Assembly (NCBI GenBank): GCA_020744425.1
Contig: JAGMUV010000027.1
Location: forward strand, 62,001-126,000
DNA length: 64,000 bases
Reading direction: 5' to 3'
Source: Dactylonectria macrodidyma
Lineage: Eukaryota > Ascomycota > Sordariomycetes > Hypocreales > Nectriaceae
A program made the translations under genes and the position numbers. Below the pieces are notes generated by a model. It ran no database searches. It saw only the letters and a list, made by a program, of their open reading frames with translations, and was not told the origin of the DNA. Numbering within the stretch: position 1 is the stretch's first letter; the number at the start of each line of letters is the position of its first letter. Positions 19,870-33,981 of this stretch are shown here, piece after piece.

Positions 19870-22800
19870 CTATGGCTCCAAACTCTTGGTTGAGATGTTT
19901 TCTGCACCCTCGGAAACGTCTTCTTTCTTTAGTATTTCACCGCCTAGGATTTTCCCCCAGTGAGTCTTGTCAATCTTATCACAGTCGCGGCGGATCTTGG
20001 TCAACAGGATCTTTAAGAATGCTACCGGACTCTGGCTGAGCCGAGCACCTGGATCCTTTAGCTCACGTACGACGAATCCATCTGCCTCAACCGTCATGCC
20101 TGCCTCAGCTGGCTTCCAGGCGAGGCTCATCACTTCGCATGTCTCTCTGTAATCGTCAAAGGAATCAAAGTACAGCTGACCGGCGAAAAGATTAAGCTGC
20201 AACCTCAGATGACGAGGTAGATGCCAGTTTCCCTCCAACTGTGGGATAGTGTGGAGCTTCAGCTCATCCAGCGGTCGGAAAGCAAGGTGAGGTCGCGGCG
20301 CGTAGACGTGTAGAAAGACATGCTTTGATGTACTCATCTTAGGCATCAATTCTTGAGCCTCGTAGGGACTGATGATCACAAGATGCTCGACACCTTTGCC
20401 CCCTCCGCTGCTTGTCAATACCCATTGAATCGGTCTTTGGTAAGAGTCAGCATAAGGTTGGCGGCCCTCTAGTTTGACGGTATTCGCGTAGTCCGACGTG
20501 ATCAAAATGTCGCTGGGGAATTCAGACACGTCGAGATATTCGGCCGCGCTAGTGTTCTCGAGAGCTCGGAATGCATCTATGAATGCCGGTGACTTATCTG
20601 GGACTATTCCTGTTGCAAGGAAGTCGAGGAGATGCTTGTGGAGGCGATGAGGCCGGGGTACAGCAGGATGTGGTCTCTCACGTTGTCGCTCTGCTTGAAC
20701 CTCGGGGGAGAGTTCTCGTTCCTGCTCTTCTTGCAACGTTGATGCCTTGGAATGCATGGTGTCAAATTCCTCGCATCGCTTCCGTATTGCCGCCAGGCTT
20801 GGATTCAAGTGCAGATTTGGGAGCCCGCCGACCTGGTCCAGCCCACTGCTGATCCTGCTTGTAGGTCTGTACCGAGCCTCTAGACTCTGTGCCTCATCTT
20901 CCAGGAACTTAAGAGCTTGCTCCAAAGACATATCTATCCCTTTGAAGCCTGTCACTTGGGCCCAAATGGCCTTGTGATGTTCAAACCGGGTGCCTTGCAT
21001 GGCCCATAAAGGCATGCTTCGGCAAAGATCTCGCTGGGTCTCTGAAAACGCCCACATCATGACATCAGACACGCCAAGAGTGGCACCCCTTGGAGTTCCA
21101 AGAAGTGCGCGAATCTTTGAGTCAATCTCCTCTGGTACGAAAAAGACGACAGACTGACCCTTCCCAAGCTTCCTCATCCTCATGCAAGCTGAGATATGTT
21201 AGTGTCTAGTCGATTTCAACAGGGTTTTGCTTACCTTGTACTAATCGGTCTTTGGTCAGATTGGCTCCCAAAGTTACGGCAGCTCGGTAATGATCAGGAA
21301 GCTTGAGGTCGGTGCCTCTCGTGTGGGCTTGCCCCAGGAATACCAGACAAACATCGAGATGTCTCGAGTAGGGTGAGATATGCAGCTGTTCGACATGGCC
21401 TTTCCGATCAATCACGCAGAGCTCATCATGGTCGTTGAAAAAGACCACTGCTTCTTTTTCCTGGCCCACTTGTAGCATCTTTAGCCATCTCTCGGCAATT
21501 TGAATATTTGTGAGCTCCAGAATCTGCGCCCCAACGTCCAGGATGACCTGGACTGGTCGCTCCATCGACGTTACGACCCGAAGGAGTGTTTCGGCGTCTG
21601 AGACACCACCCGATGGCCGTTTGAGATACTGGACGGCATTGACAGGCTGTAGGAGGTGCTTGAGTACCAACGCGTTAGTGTGTCGTTGCTTCTCGAGATC
21701 TAAATACCCGACTTCAAGAGGTAGAAGATGATGTGAGTCAATCGTCCCGCTAAAGCCGGTTGTAGGATAGACCTTCTTCTGTCCAATATCCCACCCGGAA
21801 GCCGACAGCCTTTGTGGGAACTCTTTCATCTCCTTCGGAAACACGATGCGGGCTAGGAAGTAGTCGATTGCACTCTTTGCCATGCGTAGATGAGGGAAGA
21901 TCTGGCTGACGACTTGGAAGCGATCTTTCATGTTTACACCCGCTAGATTCTGAAACGACGTGGGAAGTTTTGGTGCGTCTCTGACCCATTCTTGGTATTC
22001 GATATCGGCCTGATCAGACTTGATCAGATGGTCGAAGGACAAGAAGAGATCATCATCCGCAAGGCCGCCATAGTAGTAACTCAGGCTCGTCAACACGATG
22101 ACTACATCGGGATGGCTGAACTCAGATCTCGGAGTTGGGTTATCTTTCGCCCGGAAGGGCACCGCAAGCTTTGTCTTGGGATTTCGATTTGGATCGAGCC
22201 CATAGTCTACTCTCCAGCGCTTGTGACCAAGGACAAACTCCAGGACGCCACCTGCAATGAGTCCTCTGAGAAGGAATAATGCACTCTTCATGGATTGAGT
22301 GAAGATCAGGCGGTTGCCCTCAACTAAATCTGCCTGCGTAGCTGACAGGCTAGCGTCGGTGATATATTGGAACACGGCCTCGCGTATTGCCTTTGGTTGT
22401 CGCCCGACTGGGAAACCGGAGAGTCCAACAGTGCATACTTCTTGGGCAACCTTATTCAGCAAGAGTTCTTTGGCATCTGACCGCACAATGCGCGTCCTCG
22501 GGAAACGTCCTGTGATTTGATGTGAGAGCTCGATTGATGCAGGGAGCTGTCTCTGAATGGCCTCAGCCACCTTGGTGACAATGCCAAGAAGCCGCTGTAT
22601 GAGCATCCAACGCTCAGGGCTGAGTTCGATGGGCCTCTGCGTTCCCATAGTGTAAACTAACTCGAACTTGACACTGAAATTCTCGTCGCTCTCGTCCACG
22701 AGGTCTCGGGAAGACATGGTGAACAAGTGCTGCGTGTTGAGAAGGATTCGACCAAGATCCTCTTGGCCGGACCCATGGCTTTCAATTCCCATCAACTTAA

Positions 22801-25800
22801 ACGAGAGGATGTGTTCCGGCTGCACGAGTAGCACTCCGCCCCGCTCCATACACTCTTTACAGAGTCTGTCTATGCTTGTAGCATCGGATGTTGACAGCTT
22901 CAGCTTCCGAGAAAATGGCATGTGATAGACTTGGTGGTTCAACAGTCCACCTAGCTTGGACACAAGCATACGGAGGAGCTCCTTCGCTTGAGGCTTCGCA
23001 ACCACTACTCGGACTAGCCTTGTGCCATCTGCAAGATGCGCAGCGACAGCCGGTATGATGACAGAAGATTTGCCTTCGCCCATATTGAGTTGCATGACCG
23101 CATTAGCATCCTTCGGCGGATCTCGCATTTGCGAGGCAATCTCCTCTTGGATCTCTCGGATCATGATACCGCTCTCAACTTCCAGTAAGAGCGATTCGGG
23201 ATATTCAAGCGGATCCCAATTCGTGTGGCCGGGATTGAGGAGTTCTTTCAGGAGGTCAGTTTCGTTACCACAGGCGTGGAGCATCCGAGCCGCCCATTGA
23301 AGTTTCGTGAGAGCCAGCCCATAGTCCACAATTGATCTCTTCCACTCCGGAGACAGAAGTTTCCAGCGTTCGCGAGCCAGTTGCTGGAGGAAGAAAGTTT
23401 GGGATACCCTCGGTGCCATCAACTCGCGAGTAATCTCATCGATGGACCGCTGGGATGCGGCCGACGTATTGGCCATGAAGTCGCTATTGAAACCGACCGC
23501 ACACTCCAGAGCCTGGTACACTTTGTCGGCATGGGCTTGGCGCTGGACTAAGTGTTTGCGCAATATCTCTCTAATAGGTTTCCTAGTCTGTGGCATTGAA
23601 TGCGACAAGTTGAGCTTGCTGAGAGAAGCCAAACTTCTCTCTAGATCCCGAACGTAGTTATGCTCATGCCGCCGAGAGGCTCTCTCCCGCAGACTCTCCA
23701 CGAGTTCTGTTAATTGGTGGCCTTCGTCCACTTCTAGAGTCTTAGGGCGACAGAGGTCGAGATGATTTTCTTGGTCTAGAGGCAGTGAAGCGGCACATAG
23801 CTGGAAGAGATCCTGCTCGTTGATGAATGACCGGAGTTGTCGAGTCTGGGGTGCCACTTTGTTGCCTTCTTCTTTCGGTAGTGCTGCAACCGGGTTTACC
23901 GGGCATCGCTGAAGAGCTGCACATATGTCATCAAGATATCCATGGAATAGATGGCCGTGATACCAGTCTCTCCAATGTTCACGTATTTCTTGCATGGCAT
24001 TCCCCCCCTTGATGTATGTTGCAAAGTCGCCATCCCCTGGTGCATATGGTGTTTTGCAAACCCATTGCCTCTCAATAAAATCTACAAACGCATGACAAAC
24101 TGCATCTTGATTCTTCTTGAATTCCCTAGATTGTCTTTCATGGAGCTCCCACGTGGCTTCCCCAAGACGACAACTGAGGTTCGATTCCGGGCACATGTGG
24201 AATGGAGTCAGATGGGCCTTGGTAATATTCTGAAGTGTTGCTCGTCTCGCTATGTTCCTGATAAGAAAGGAATCGATGCAAGGGATAGGAATTGCTCTGA
24301 TCGAAGGAATGGTGGCAAATGCGGCGAGAGTTTGCAATGCTTGGGGATTTCTGTCTTTCGAATATGCCATGCTGGCGAGCCACATCATCACTTGGAACCG
24401 ATTGAATTGCTGTGGCATGGAGCGCAGCGAATGGTGAAACTGAAACCAGTACTTTCGAAGAAGTAACGAGGTATTGCCCAGCCATTGAGCGTCATATCCG
24501 ATATCCTCAGCAGAGAGAACCCTCGTCGGACCTTGCGTCCTCTCGGCACTATTGAAAAGTGCCCAGAGTTGCTCCACGAAGTCCGGAGAAACTGCTAGGT
24601 GAAGAGTTTGGCGCGATTCCAAAACCATCTTCGATATCCAAATGGTGGGCATTGATCTATCTGAATGCATTGAAACGTCCCGTGCTTCGTACATGGTGTC
24701 GAGTTCAGAGGTATGGTTCTCAGCCCCGAATCCAGACACTCGAAATGTAGAAGCTCTGATGGACTGACGGCAAGCTAACACGTCGCTCCCTCGGCGAAAT
24801 TCTCGACTCTCAACACATAAGTCTGGGTAGAAAAATTTGGTCGAGTCGGCTTGCTGTAGGATTGACCCAACAGTCCTTGCAAGAGCCCCATCCTGCGACA
24901 AGAAGCTCACATCGTCATCCCACTGAACGTTCTCCATGGCCCGCTCATTTCGGGGGTAGTAGGTCCTGATTGGGGATAATCCCGCAATAGCCTTGAGTAT
25001 ATCGAGGCTCTTTTGAGTCAGACAGTCAAAGGATCTAACCGCAGCCGAGCCGAGGATACACAGGGCTTGCTCCGTGCCGGTCTTCCCAGTAAGCTGGTCT
25101 GGGAGGCAGTAGGAGGTGAGAGCATGGAGATAGGAGAGGGCGAGTTTGCTCTCAAGACTTCCGTTATCGATTAGGCGCCCCAGTGTTCCGTCAATATCGT
25201 ATGGATGCACCTTTTTGGAAGACCCGTGTCTTACGGTAATTTGGACATGTGCATTCGCACTGGTCCAAGAAACCTGGCCGTCTGGCAACAAAACTTTTCG
25301 GTTCTTCTCCTTATCCCGAAGAACTAGCTTGCTCTTCAACCCAACCAATGTGCCGATGCTCTGGTCCGGGTCAACAAACATGCCTCGATACTGTCTCGAG
25401 TAAAGCTTCTGCGACTTCCATGATTGGAAAAATCGAAGCTGCAGCCTGGGCAACTCGATTTCGACACATTCGGAAGAACTATGATTGAGCATAATGTGAA
25501 TGTTTGCTTCATCCTCCAGAGGTGCCAGTATCCGGCATATATCCTTTGCCAGGCTGCTCCTAGGACTAGCAAGCGATTGGCCTTCCCTCTTGAGAATCCA
25601 GCAGAGTGTAGCTCTTTTCATCGTCCAATGTGTTGATGAAGCAGTCCAGGGGTCACTCTTTGGCCTGAACTCGATTGTGTCTGACAAGCGATTGTACCAG
25701 TGGGTGTAGCTTTCGGAGAAATGCCTTGGCAGTAGGTCGCTAAATAGCTTGGCAGGAACAAGGTCTAGTGCTTGACCGTTCTTGAACGCTACAACAGCAA

Positions 25801-28800
25801 TCTCTGTCGGGTCCAGCGTGCTCAACCCGAAGAACACTGTATATCCCCGATAAGCCTTCTTTGAGGAAAACCTCATGCCGTGGACGTCTGCCGGCATCAC
25901 CTCTAAAACGGTCCGTCCGAAGAGTGTTTTGTAGCTTGGATGTTTCTCGTACTCTCCAGGAAGACGACATAGAGGCAGGCCGCCCACCAATAATTCGGCG
26001 GTCAAGATATTGAACTGAACAGGCAATGAGTTCGCACTGCCGCTTGGTTTCGTGTTAGTCGTCAACCAATAGTCCACTGTCGTTGAGAATGGTTCCCATC
26101 CGTCACCGCTGACGTAGGCTGACCAAGTCTTCTGAATCGCAAGATCGAGGCACTGGCTCTGTTTATGAGTAATCTGGTGATGAAGAATGGGATAAGTCCT
26201 GCACATTAAACGCCTCCACCTCTGAGTTAATGTACCGTGAAAACCGTCAAGAGATTGTCGTGCGCTCTGCATCGTGGTTTGGATAGTGATTGAGGTTTCA
26301 ATCAGGATGCATGCCTCAGATGGCTCCGCAAGTAGCCTCCAGAGGTGATGCTCGTCAACATCGAACGACGCGACACAAATATGAGCGATTTGAAATGTTC
26401 TGTCCATAAAGTCCAGCCGCTGTTCCTCTTCCTCTGATTGCTGAGTCTTGTCCTGCAATAGAAGCATCCATCCATAAACCAATACGCGACATTTCCCAAG
26501 AAAGCTGAGGCATTGAGCGCTGAGACTTGAAGATGGAGCGAGGCACAGAAGTCTTGTAGCTACGCTGATGAAGCCAGCCACTGCATGACATGATTCCCAG
26601 CTCCCCTTGGATCTATCGAGTGCATCGGAAAGCCCTTGGAGACATTTCTCGACGAAGGTCCCGTCACGGAGCTGTTCATGACTGGCTCGATATACCGACT
26701 GACCAGACGGGGGCCCGGCTTGGCGGCTGATCTGAAGTAGAATAAACATAGTGTCCAAATTCCTGAAGTCCACGGATGGCATATGAAGTTGGGTGAGGAT
26801 GTTCAACCATTGGATACGATGCCCTACAGGTAGACTAGCCATGGCCTTGAACTCTTCCAGGGACAGATGATCTGGGCAATCTGCTTGCTTAGAGATGACA
26901 TGGTTGGGCGAAAGACCGTCCGGACTATGGAATGGCCGATGCAAGAAGGTCTGAAGGCTCGCGCTCTGCTTCGAAAGCTTATAAGTGCATCTTCCGGCGA
27001 TCTCGTCGGTAACTTGTATGCTGGAGACTAAGGAGTTGGCTTCAACATCATAGTACTGATATTTCAGGCCATTTCTGACGAGCACGCTATCCTCTGTTGC
27101 AGTGCTTATGGCTTTGCCTTGGCGATGAGTCCCTCTGTTAGGTTTGGTCGTCGAGCCAAGGATTAGTCGGCGAGTTCCAGGTATGTGGAAGGATGGCAAG
27201 TATTTGCCCAGGGTCCAATCAATCTTTGACATGTTGGACGTATCATAAGTTGATTCCAGAACGTCCAGTAGGACATATGTGGTCGCGCTCCGCCAATCAT
27301 CGAATGGCTTCGGGACCTGCAACTCAAAAACAGTAGACTGTGCATGGAATTTGTCACTTGGAAGAGGCCATTCATGGACACGAATGGTCAATGACTGAGC
27401 TGATTTACGGTATCTACAGCTCTTGCAGAAATTGTTGTGTATGCGAGTCGTCACACCGGTTGTGTAATCAATGGCATTGTCGTATGTGCAGTCGGTCTGG
27501 TTGTGTAGCTCCATGAGACGAACGTATTCCTGCCTTACTTGATGGAACTCGGACTTTTTCTGTTCTCGCTCTTGTTCAGCCTCGCTCTCAATTCGTTCGG
27601 ATAGGCGATGATGATCTGAGGACGTTCCAAAGTATTGGACTGCAAAGCATCTTGGATGCCCAAAAGACGAGAAAATTGGCGGATTTGTTGGCATTGCCCC
27701 ATCACGCCGAGCTTGGATATACGTCTCAATTCGGTGTAATCTCTCCATCTGATCCTTGAACGGCAAAATTAACGACTGGAGAAGCTCTTGTGGAACTTCT
27801 GGGTCGTATTTAGACAGCAAGTTGTGGTGCCTGCAGGCTGACTTGTCGCAGGCAACCCACATCTCCAAGACCGTTAATAACATGATTGAAAGACTGTCTG
27901 GGCTTTGAGAGTAGTACTGAATTGCAGTCCGGTGATATAGTCTCATGCTGCAAAACAGGTGATAACAAGATTCTTCCTCAGTGATGTGAGACTCTAGCCA
28001 AGCATCCAGGGATGACGAGACCCAGTCTTCTAAGGCAAACAGATGGAAGAAGATTTCTTCGTCGGATGAAGAGGACTGAATATGGGGTAGAATCTCTTTG
28101 CGAAGATTGAACGATACCGATGGGGGAGCAAATAGGGCTCTGTCGCCTATGTCCTGCCGAGAGTGGAATTGGCCTATGAACAAGTCGAGTTTTGCGGCAA
28201 ATATATGCTTACTATTCTCGAATATCAAAGAGGACATACGCGGCATGACAACGCGTGAATCCACTTGGCATTGAATGTCATTCCAACAACCTTGGATGTG
28301 ATTCCGGGCGCCCAGAGCAGCCTCCTCAACTATTTGGAGCCAGGGGGGCTTTATGTCCCGGCCCAGCTTTATCAATCGCCGCGATATCTTGGCTGTCATG
28401 CAGTAAAGCATGTCGCAGTCAAGGCTGTGATCTTGTGCGATTCTCAGGATTCTGGACATGAGGACGACCATGAACTCCTTGTAGAGAAGCCGTCCAGAAT
28501 TTAAACGTGAGAATATGAGTTGGAGCGCCACTCGAACGAAAAGCCAGATAGGGGACCTTCTCCATGGCAAGGCGGCATCGTTCCAAAGTACCTCTTCCCG
28601 GGTATTCTTCCAAATACAAGAGGTCTTGGTGGTCTGACCCATGGCGCTCACGACCGTGGCCAAGAAGTCGGTGACGAGATCAGGACTGGTAGTGTCCCTC
28701 TCTTCGATGTGCTGGTCGCGCGCTTTCACTACCTTCGGCTTCATTTCAGATACTTCTTGGTGGCTCATCTTGGCAATTGTATGCGCAAGCATTGACCGAC

Positions 28801-29346
28801 ACCCCAGATCATTGAATATTTCTTTCGTGACGGAGACGGAAGAGGCAGGAAAGCAGCGCTGGAGGCGGCCCTTAGTGCTCATTGCGGCATCATTTCGTGG
28901 AGAAAGCTCAGAAAATTCGAAGATAATACAGTCTCCTTGTTGACTTATAATTATGGCGGCGTTTTGGCTTTTCACAGGAACTGGGATAAATCCCCCTACA
29001 CCGCGATTAGATACCGCACGGGCGACGCGACGAGCGAAATAGAGGACGTACCGTGCTGTACGAGATCTGAGAAGCTACGGAGAAGCTCATCCTCGATAAG
29101 GAAGCCCTCATCATCCTTAATATGGCGAAGGCGACGAATTGCGCAGTTTGCAATATGGACGAAACCCTGGCTGCAAGGGTCGATTAAGAGACCGAAGGCT
29201 TGAAGAGCGTCGGATACAAGGGCCACCAATTTTGTATCGTGGACCATAGCTTTCGGGTCGTCTCCACTCTGAGGCAATTTAGGAGGCAGGAAAACATGGT
29301 GAACGGCGTATAGCACTTCTTCGGGAGACAGGAGTTGACGTGCCAT
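19870..29346 (-). CDS. Very large DUF6606/DUF3638/DUF3645 protein
   Basis: Three exons: 29052-29346, 21235-28980 and 19870-21188. The 71- and 46-bp introns are GT-AG, and the second has a CACTAAC branch point. Together they give 9360 nt, about 3119 aa. The N-terminus (HHVFLPPKLPQSGDD) marks DUF6606. Near residue 2060, QLNMGEGKSSVIIPAVAAHL is the DUF3638 P-loop-like motif. Near residue 2360-2400, LGHKRWRVDYGLDPN, AVPFRAKDNPTPRSEFSHPD and YYYGGL mark DUF3645. RKLGKGQSVVFFVPEEI directly after the last intron is also well conserved in the family. Such proteins are often labelled ubiquitinyl hydrolases, but I see no classical protease triad and treat the role as unknown. No stop or frameshift in 9.5 kb shows it is under selection, in contrast to the decayed elements around it. 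Confidence 0.9.
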
Positions 29347-31150
29347 GGTGTTTATAGTTCAAAGGCAATTCAGAAGATTGTGGAAGAAACAGGTGACAAA
29401 GGTCAAGAAACAAATAGAAAGCAATGATGGAAATAACTGTTAAGTTATTAATATTAGTTTAGTTATATTTCCTGGTAGTAATAAAATCAAGGGGATGGAC
29501 GGTTAAAGAGAACCAGTACCACCTGCTAAGAGGTCCTATTGCTTAAATATATTGGATAAGCCTGGAGTGACGCCTTATCGACTATTTCTGAAGGTCTGCG
29601 TCATCGTGCGTAATCTATTGATCAACAGAGGTTTAATCAAAAAAGCTAGCGCTCATGTGACTTCTACGTTAAGCTGATCCAGCTTCTTCGCAACCTACGA
29701 CAGACAACAAAGCTGAATGATTTACCTGCCTTGCATAACCTTAGATTTTCATCTTGGAGGAACCGGCTGACTGTCTGGAAGCGGTAGTTCCCTTTCGATG
29801 GCCTCTGCAACTATCTTTAATAGCTGCCAGGGTGTTCACCCTAGACCCGGTCGTACTGGGCCTCAAAGTCTCGGTGTTCGCTCACGGTCAGCTAGGTATA
29901 CACTGGTCTGTCGCGAGTTCGTCAACGTTCAGACCTTCGAATCCTTCTGAGCGAGGACAGTCACAATGGCTAAGCGGCTAATGTTTTCTTTGACTCTACT
30001 CCAGCTCGTATAAAAGCAAAACCTTAAAGTTATCCAATAGCCGGCCTGGTTGCGACTCCACAGGCATTCACTTCTTCATGAAGGCCAATCAACATGGCCT
30101 TCGGCTATCTCGGCGATCGTAACCCCATGCCGAAGGCCGTAAACCATGTTCACGGAAGACATCGCCCCGTTGTGCCATCAGCCCTACCTTCACCCTTAAC
30201 ACTCAGACGGGCGTAACGGCAATGATAAATGCGGCGTGGACTATTTGAAGTCTATTATTCACTGACTATTAGCGTCGAATTGTCGCAGCCTCCAAGCCCA
30301 AAGGCCTATTCGCAGTACTTTAGTACGGTTTAGAAGACCCTGCGGAAGCGGTCTATTGACGCCACGTGATGGAACATGAGGCATATGACCAACTCAATTG
30401 CCCTGCTGCTGAATATGATATGTCACATCTGTATGCCCCATTTATGTGCGGGCTCTTCCACAAACTGTCGGAAGAGTCAAAATATCCTCTTGTAGTATAG
30501 TATTCAACCTCACTTCGGTCAGTTGGACTAGTGGAGATACCCGGATACTCTAGCTGTTATATCAGCAGGGTTGTTCTTGTGTAGTTAAGTTATGAACTTA
30601 ATACGATAAAACTTTATTGGTCATGTATTACGTCAATCTTACGCGGATGTGATAAGGCGATACTACAGATGGGGCCTGCATTCGTATTCAGCCCCCCAAA
30701 TAGCGTTCTGGGCGTCGCGCTCCTCCGCCGTTCACCAGTACCTGGGACAACGAAAGGTAAATCCCCCCCCCCCCCCCTTTTTTTTTCTCCGACATGCTAC
30801 GACATGTTACGATGGCCGCCTGTCCACATACGTCTTAAAACATCCCGGCCTAGAGATTCGTAGAATATTTTCTTAGATACTACCTGACATGGGTGCCATA
30901 ATTCCGGCAAATCTAACTTATCTAAGTGGGCTTCGATCGTTTACTGTTTTACTCCAAATCTCAGAATCCAGAGACTTGGGGATGGCATCAGCCTGCCTTA
31001 CACATGTACGAGATTTGGGTAAATACAAGACTTCCAAAACCAGATGTAAAGATAGTAAAATAGCGGCTCGTGAGCTGAGCGTTGGGTTGTTTTGGATTGC
31101 TTGAATAGCTAGGATCAAGTGACTTTCATTACTAGGTGAACCCATTATTA
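29347..31150. other. 1.8 kb intergenic, no recognisable gene
   Basis: Short ORFs only. It includes a C15T9 homopolymer tract at 30763-30786. Confidence 0.45.
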
Positions 31151-31245
31151 CCCGTTGGCATTGTGGGGCCAGCCTTCTGCCAACCTCGTCCCGAGGTTGG
31201 GCCGGAAACCCCTTGTCAGCCCGGAAAACCCTTGTCACCCACTTT

Positions 31246-33884
31246 TAGCCTCACCGTTACCAAAAGATGCCCAAAAACACACCCAAATTGACGATTTTCA
31301 AGTAATCATCGCGCGACCTCAAGATGCCCCGTCGACACACCGATTCTAAGCATAAACAGCCTCCGAAGAATGCATCGGATAAATACCGGGCCGAGCTGCG
31401 GCGGCAGGTCCTCACAACACTCAATCCAAATGTGCCGTATAACACACGAAGTGCTGCAAAAGCTGCTGCATCACCACCTTCAGCGCGTGCTATTGCGAGC
31501 AAATTGCAGACTTCAAGAGAGACAGTTCGAAAGATCATCAATTCGACTTCCTCATCCTTCATTCCCCCCCTTCGCTGCGGCCGGCCCGCGCTTCTAACAG
31601 ACTCTGAAGATGCTGCCCTAGTTGCTTACATCTTATGGCTAGAAAAGTCGGGTTTTCCAGCAGAAAAGTCACAAGTTGAAGAGGCTGCCCTAGGTTTTCT
31701 GCATGCTAGAGGCATCGAAAAGACTGTTATGTCAAAGTCCTGGTATCCTGACTTCCGTAGTCGTCATCTTCAGCTACGAAAGACGTTCCTTAAGGCTGTG
31801 GATAAGGCACGCAAGGCATTCGAAGCATCTGACGTTGAAGACATCGAGAAGTTCTTTTCTGGTCTTCAGGATATGATCAACAAGTATAGAATTGGCCCTT
31901 CCGAGGCATGGAACGAAGACGAGTGCGGAATTCGCATTGGATGCCTTCGAGAACGTATTCAGGTCATTGTAGTCCGCACAACCCGCTCTCAACGCCCTGA
32001 AGTCGTCGACCCATCGAACCGCGAGTCCTGTACGCAAGTTGGGGCCGCAAATGCCCTCGGGACTAGTATCCCTCCCTGGCTTATCTTCAAGGCGTTGCCA
32101 ACGGAGTCGTGGGTTGAAATTGATACTATTCCAGGTATGCGGTTTGCACAGTCAGAGACCGGCTTCAGCAACCAACAGATCACATTAGAATGGCTTCATT
32201 CTTTTAATGCGTTTTCCTGGCTTGCTTCTATGAAGGCTAGAGAAAAAGGAATCTCTCTAAGTGACTGGTTCGGCTGTGATGAGTGGCTTCACGATGCCAT
32301 CTCCCCACACCACAAGTTAACAGCCCCCCCCGACGATCCACGAGGAAGATAAGAAGATATATCGTCTTCTTATTATCGATGGCTTCTCTGGCCACCTAGG
32401 ATTCGAATTCATCGAGTATTGCATTCACTTTGATATCGTGATTTGCATCCTGCCTTCGCATTCAACGCACCTCACACAACCCCTCGATGTCGGTGTTTTT
32501 CAGCCTCTTAAGAACGCACATCAAAAGGAACTTCGGAAATCTATTCGGGAAGGCAACCTAGCATTTAACCGCCTACAGTTCGCTACGGCTTTCAAGGCAG
32601 TCTACACAGCCGGCTTCACAAAGCATAACATCATGTCAGGGTTCGAAAAATCCGGCATTTGGCCAACATTAGCAACGCCTGTGATCAACAGCATCATCGC
32701 CAAGCAACGGCAACAGCGGAAAGCGATACATCCCTCGATTCAAAAGCTGCTACCAGTAGAAACTCGCTTCCAAGATGCCCAGGATCAGCTAGAACGCATC
32801 TATCAGCGTTACCAAGAGATTATGAGCTCGCCGACCCTCGAAGCTATCACCAACGTCCGCAACGTCGTTGCCGAAGCTGCCCTCATGCACCGAGAACGTG
32901 AGGCTTTTTCAGCAGACCGGCTTAGCCGCATCGAGAGATACGGCAAGAGGAGGAAAATCGGCCAACGGGTCAGGCCAAGCGGTGATTTCATCACAAGCGT
33001 TGGATTTCCTGATATTCAGGCTCAACACGAGGCATCGTTAGCAGCCGCAGAAGTCAAGGAACAGCGTTCACAACTACGATCAACCCGGGCGATCATTATT
33101 CAGGAAATCAACGCGCTCAAGGCCAGTTGGAGAGAAGAAAATGAGTCCCGTAGGACCCAAAGCCGGCCAAGACTAACGTTCAATCAGTGGCTCGATCAGA
33201 CTGAAAATTCCTCCCAATTCATAACCCTCGAGAGTCAGAGAAAAGAACATACCGATATTCTCAATGAACGGCCAAGAAGGGCATTTTCTGATGCCCAGGA
33301 ACAGCCCCTGCGAGCCCCAAGACCGATCATTGCGATGGATCAAAGCGCCTGGCCTGACAGCGGCGATGAAGTCGAATTTCGAGGCATCGGCCCGTTTGAA
33401 GACGATGATGATGATGTCGAACTCATCGGCCTCGATGAACAAGGCGGCGATGATCTTGTGGGCTTAGGAACGCCGTTGGGGATAACTTCCTCGCCGCCCC
33501 TGGATCCCTTAGATCCAGCCGATGACTCGAATGACGATAACCTCACATTACCACAACTGCCCGTTATAACACCAAAGATATCGGGTTATCAGCGTGTCAG
33601 GAACGTCATACGAAAATGCCGGAAGGAACAGATCAATGTGGATACGGGGGCAACATCGTCATAATAGGGTGATGACAAGCAGGTCAAATAGGCCCTCATA
33701 ACGGGCGGCTCAATTGAGCCTGAAAAAGCGATTTCTACTATTTCCTTCATAAAGCATCATTTTCAGCTATTCTGGGGCTTTTCAATAAGCTAGCTTGTAG
33801 TCACATTCCTTCCAGAATGACCGTGTCGCAAAGCCTGAAAGATCATGATCGTGAAATGGTCTATTTTACAGCATTAAGGGACCT
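31246..33884. other. Interior of pogo/Fot-like element 1
   Basis: Holds one transposase gene (31324-33664). About 220 bp after it are non-coding. Confidence 0.8.
31324..33664 (+). pseudogene. DDE_1 (pogo/CENP-B-like) transposase with a single frameshift
   Basis: The first frame (31324-32352) has a basic N-terminus, a helix-turn-helix and CENP-B-type region (RAIASKLQTSRETVRKI, SKSWYPDFRSRH), and the first Asp of the catalytic triad (WNEDECGIRIG). The second frame carries IYRLLIIDGFSGHLG (second Asp), THLTQPLDVGVFQPLK (third Asp) and a long Gln/Glu-rich, acidic tail to 33664. The switch occurs at a run of eight C (32324-32331); seven would give one continuous protein. No other lesion was found, so this is a very recent break, a sequencing error, or conceivably slippage. 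Length and domain order fit Fot-type transposases. Confidence 0.9.
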
Positions 33885-33981
33885 AAAGTGGGTGACAAGG
33901 GTTTTCCGGGCTGACAAGGGGTTTCCGGCCCAACCTCGGGACGAGGTTGGCAGAAGGCTGGCCCCACAATGCCAACGGGTA

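Larger units (their letters stand above)
31151..33979 (+). mobile_element. pogo/Fot-like element 1, complete ends
   Basis: A 2829-bp element with matching 95-bp terminal inverted repeats (31151-31245, 33885-33979) starting CCCGTTGGCATTGTGGGG and flanked by TA on both sides, as in the Tc1/mariner superfamily. Each arm holds a doubled motif, CCGGAAACCCCTTGTCA then CCGGAAAACCCTTGTCA. Confidence 0.95.

Noticed and set aside
24180..24198. tRNA B-box-like GGTTCGATTCC
   Set aside because: It lies inside the coding sequence of the large DUF3638 gene, with no matching A box or cloverleaf.
30763..30786. C15T9 tract as a regulatory element
   Set aside because: It is a simple homopolymer with no gene close enough on a sensible strand; length is also prone to sequencing error.
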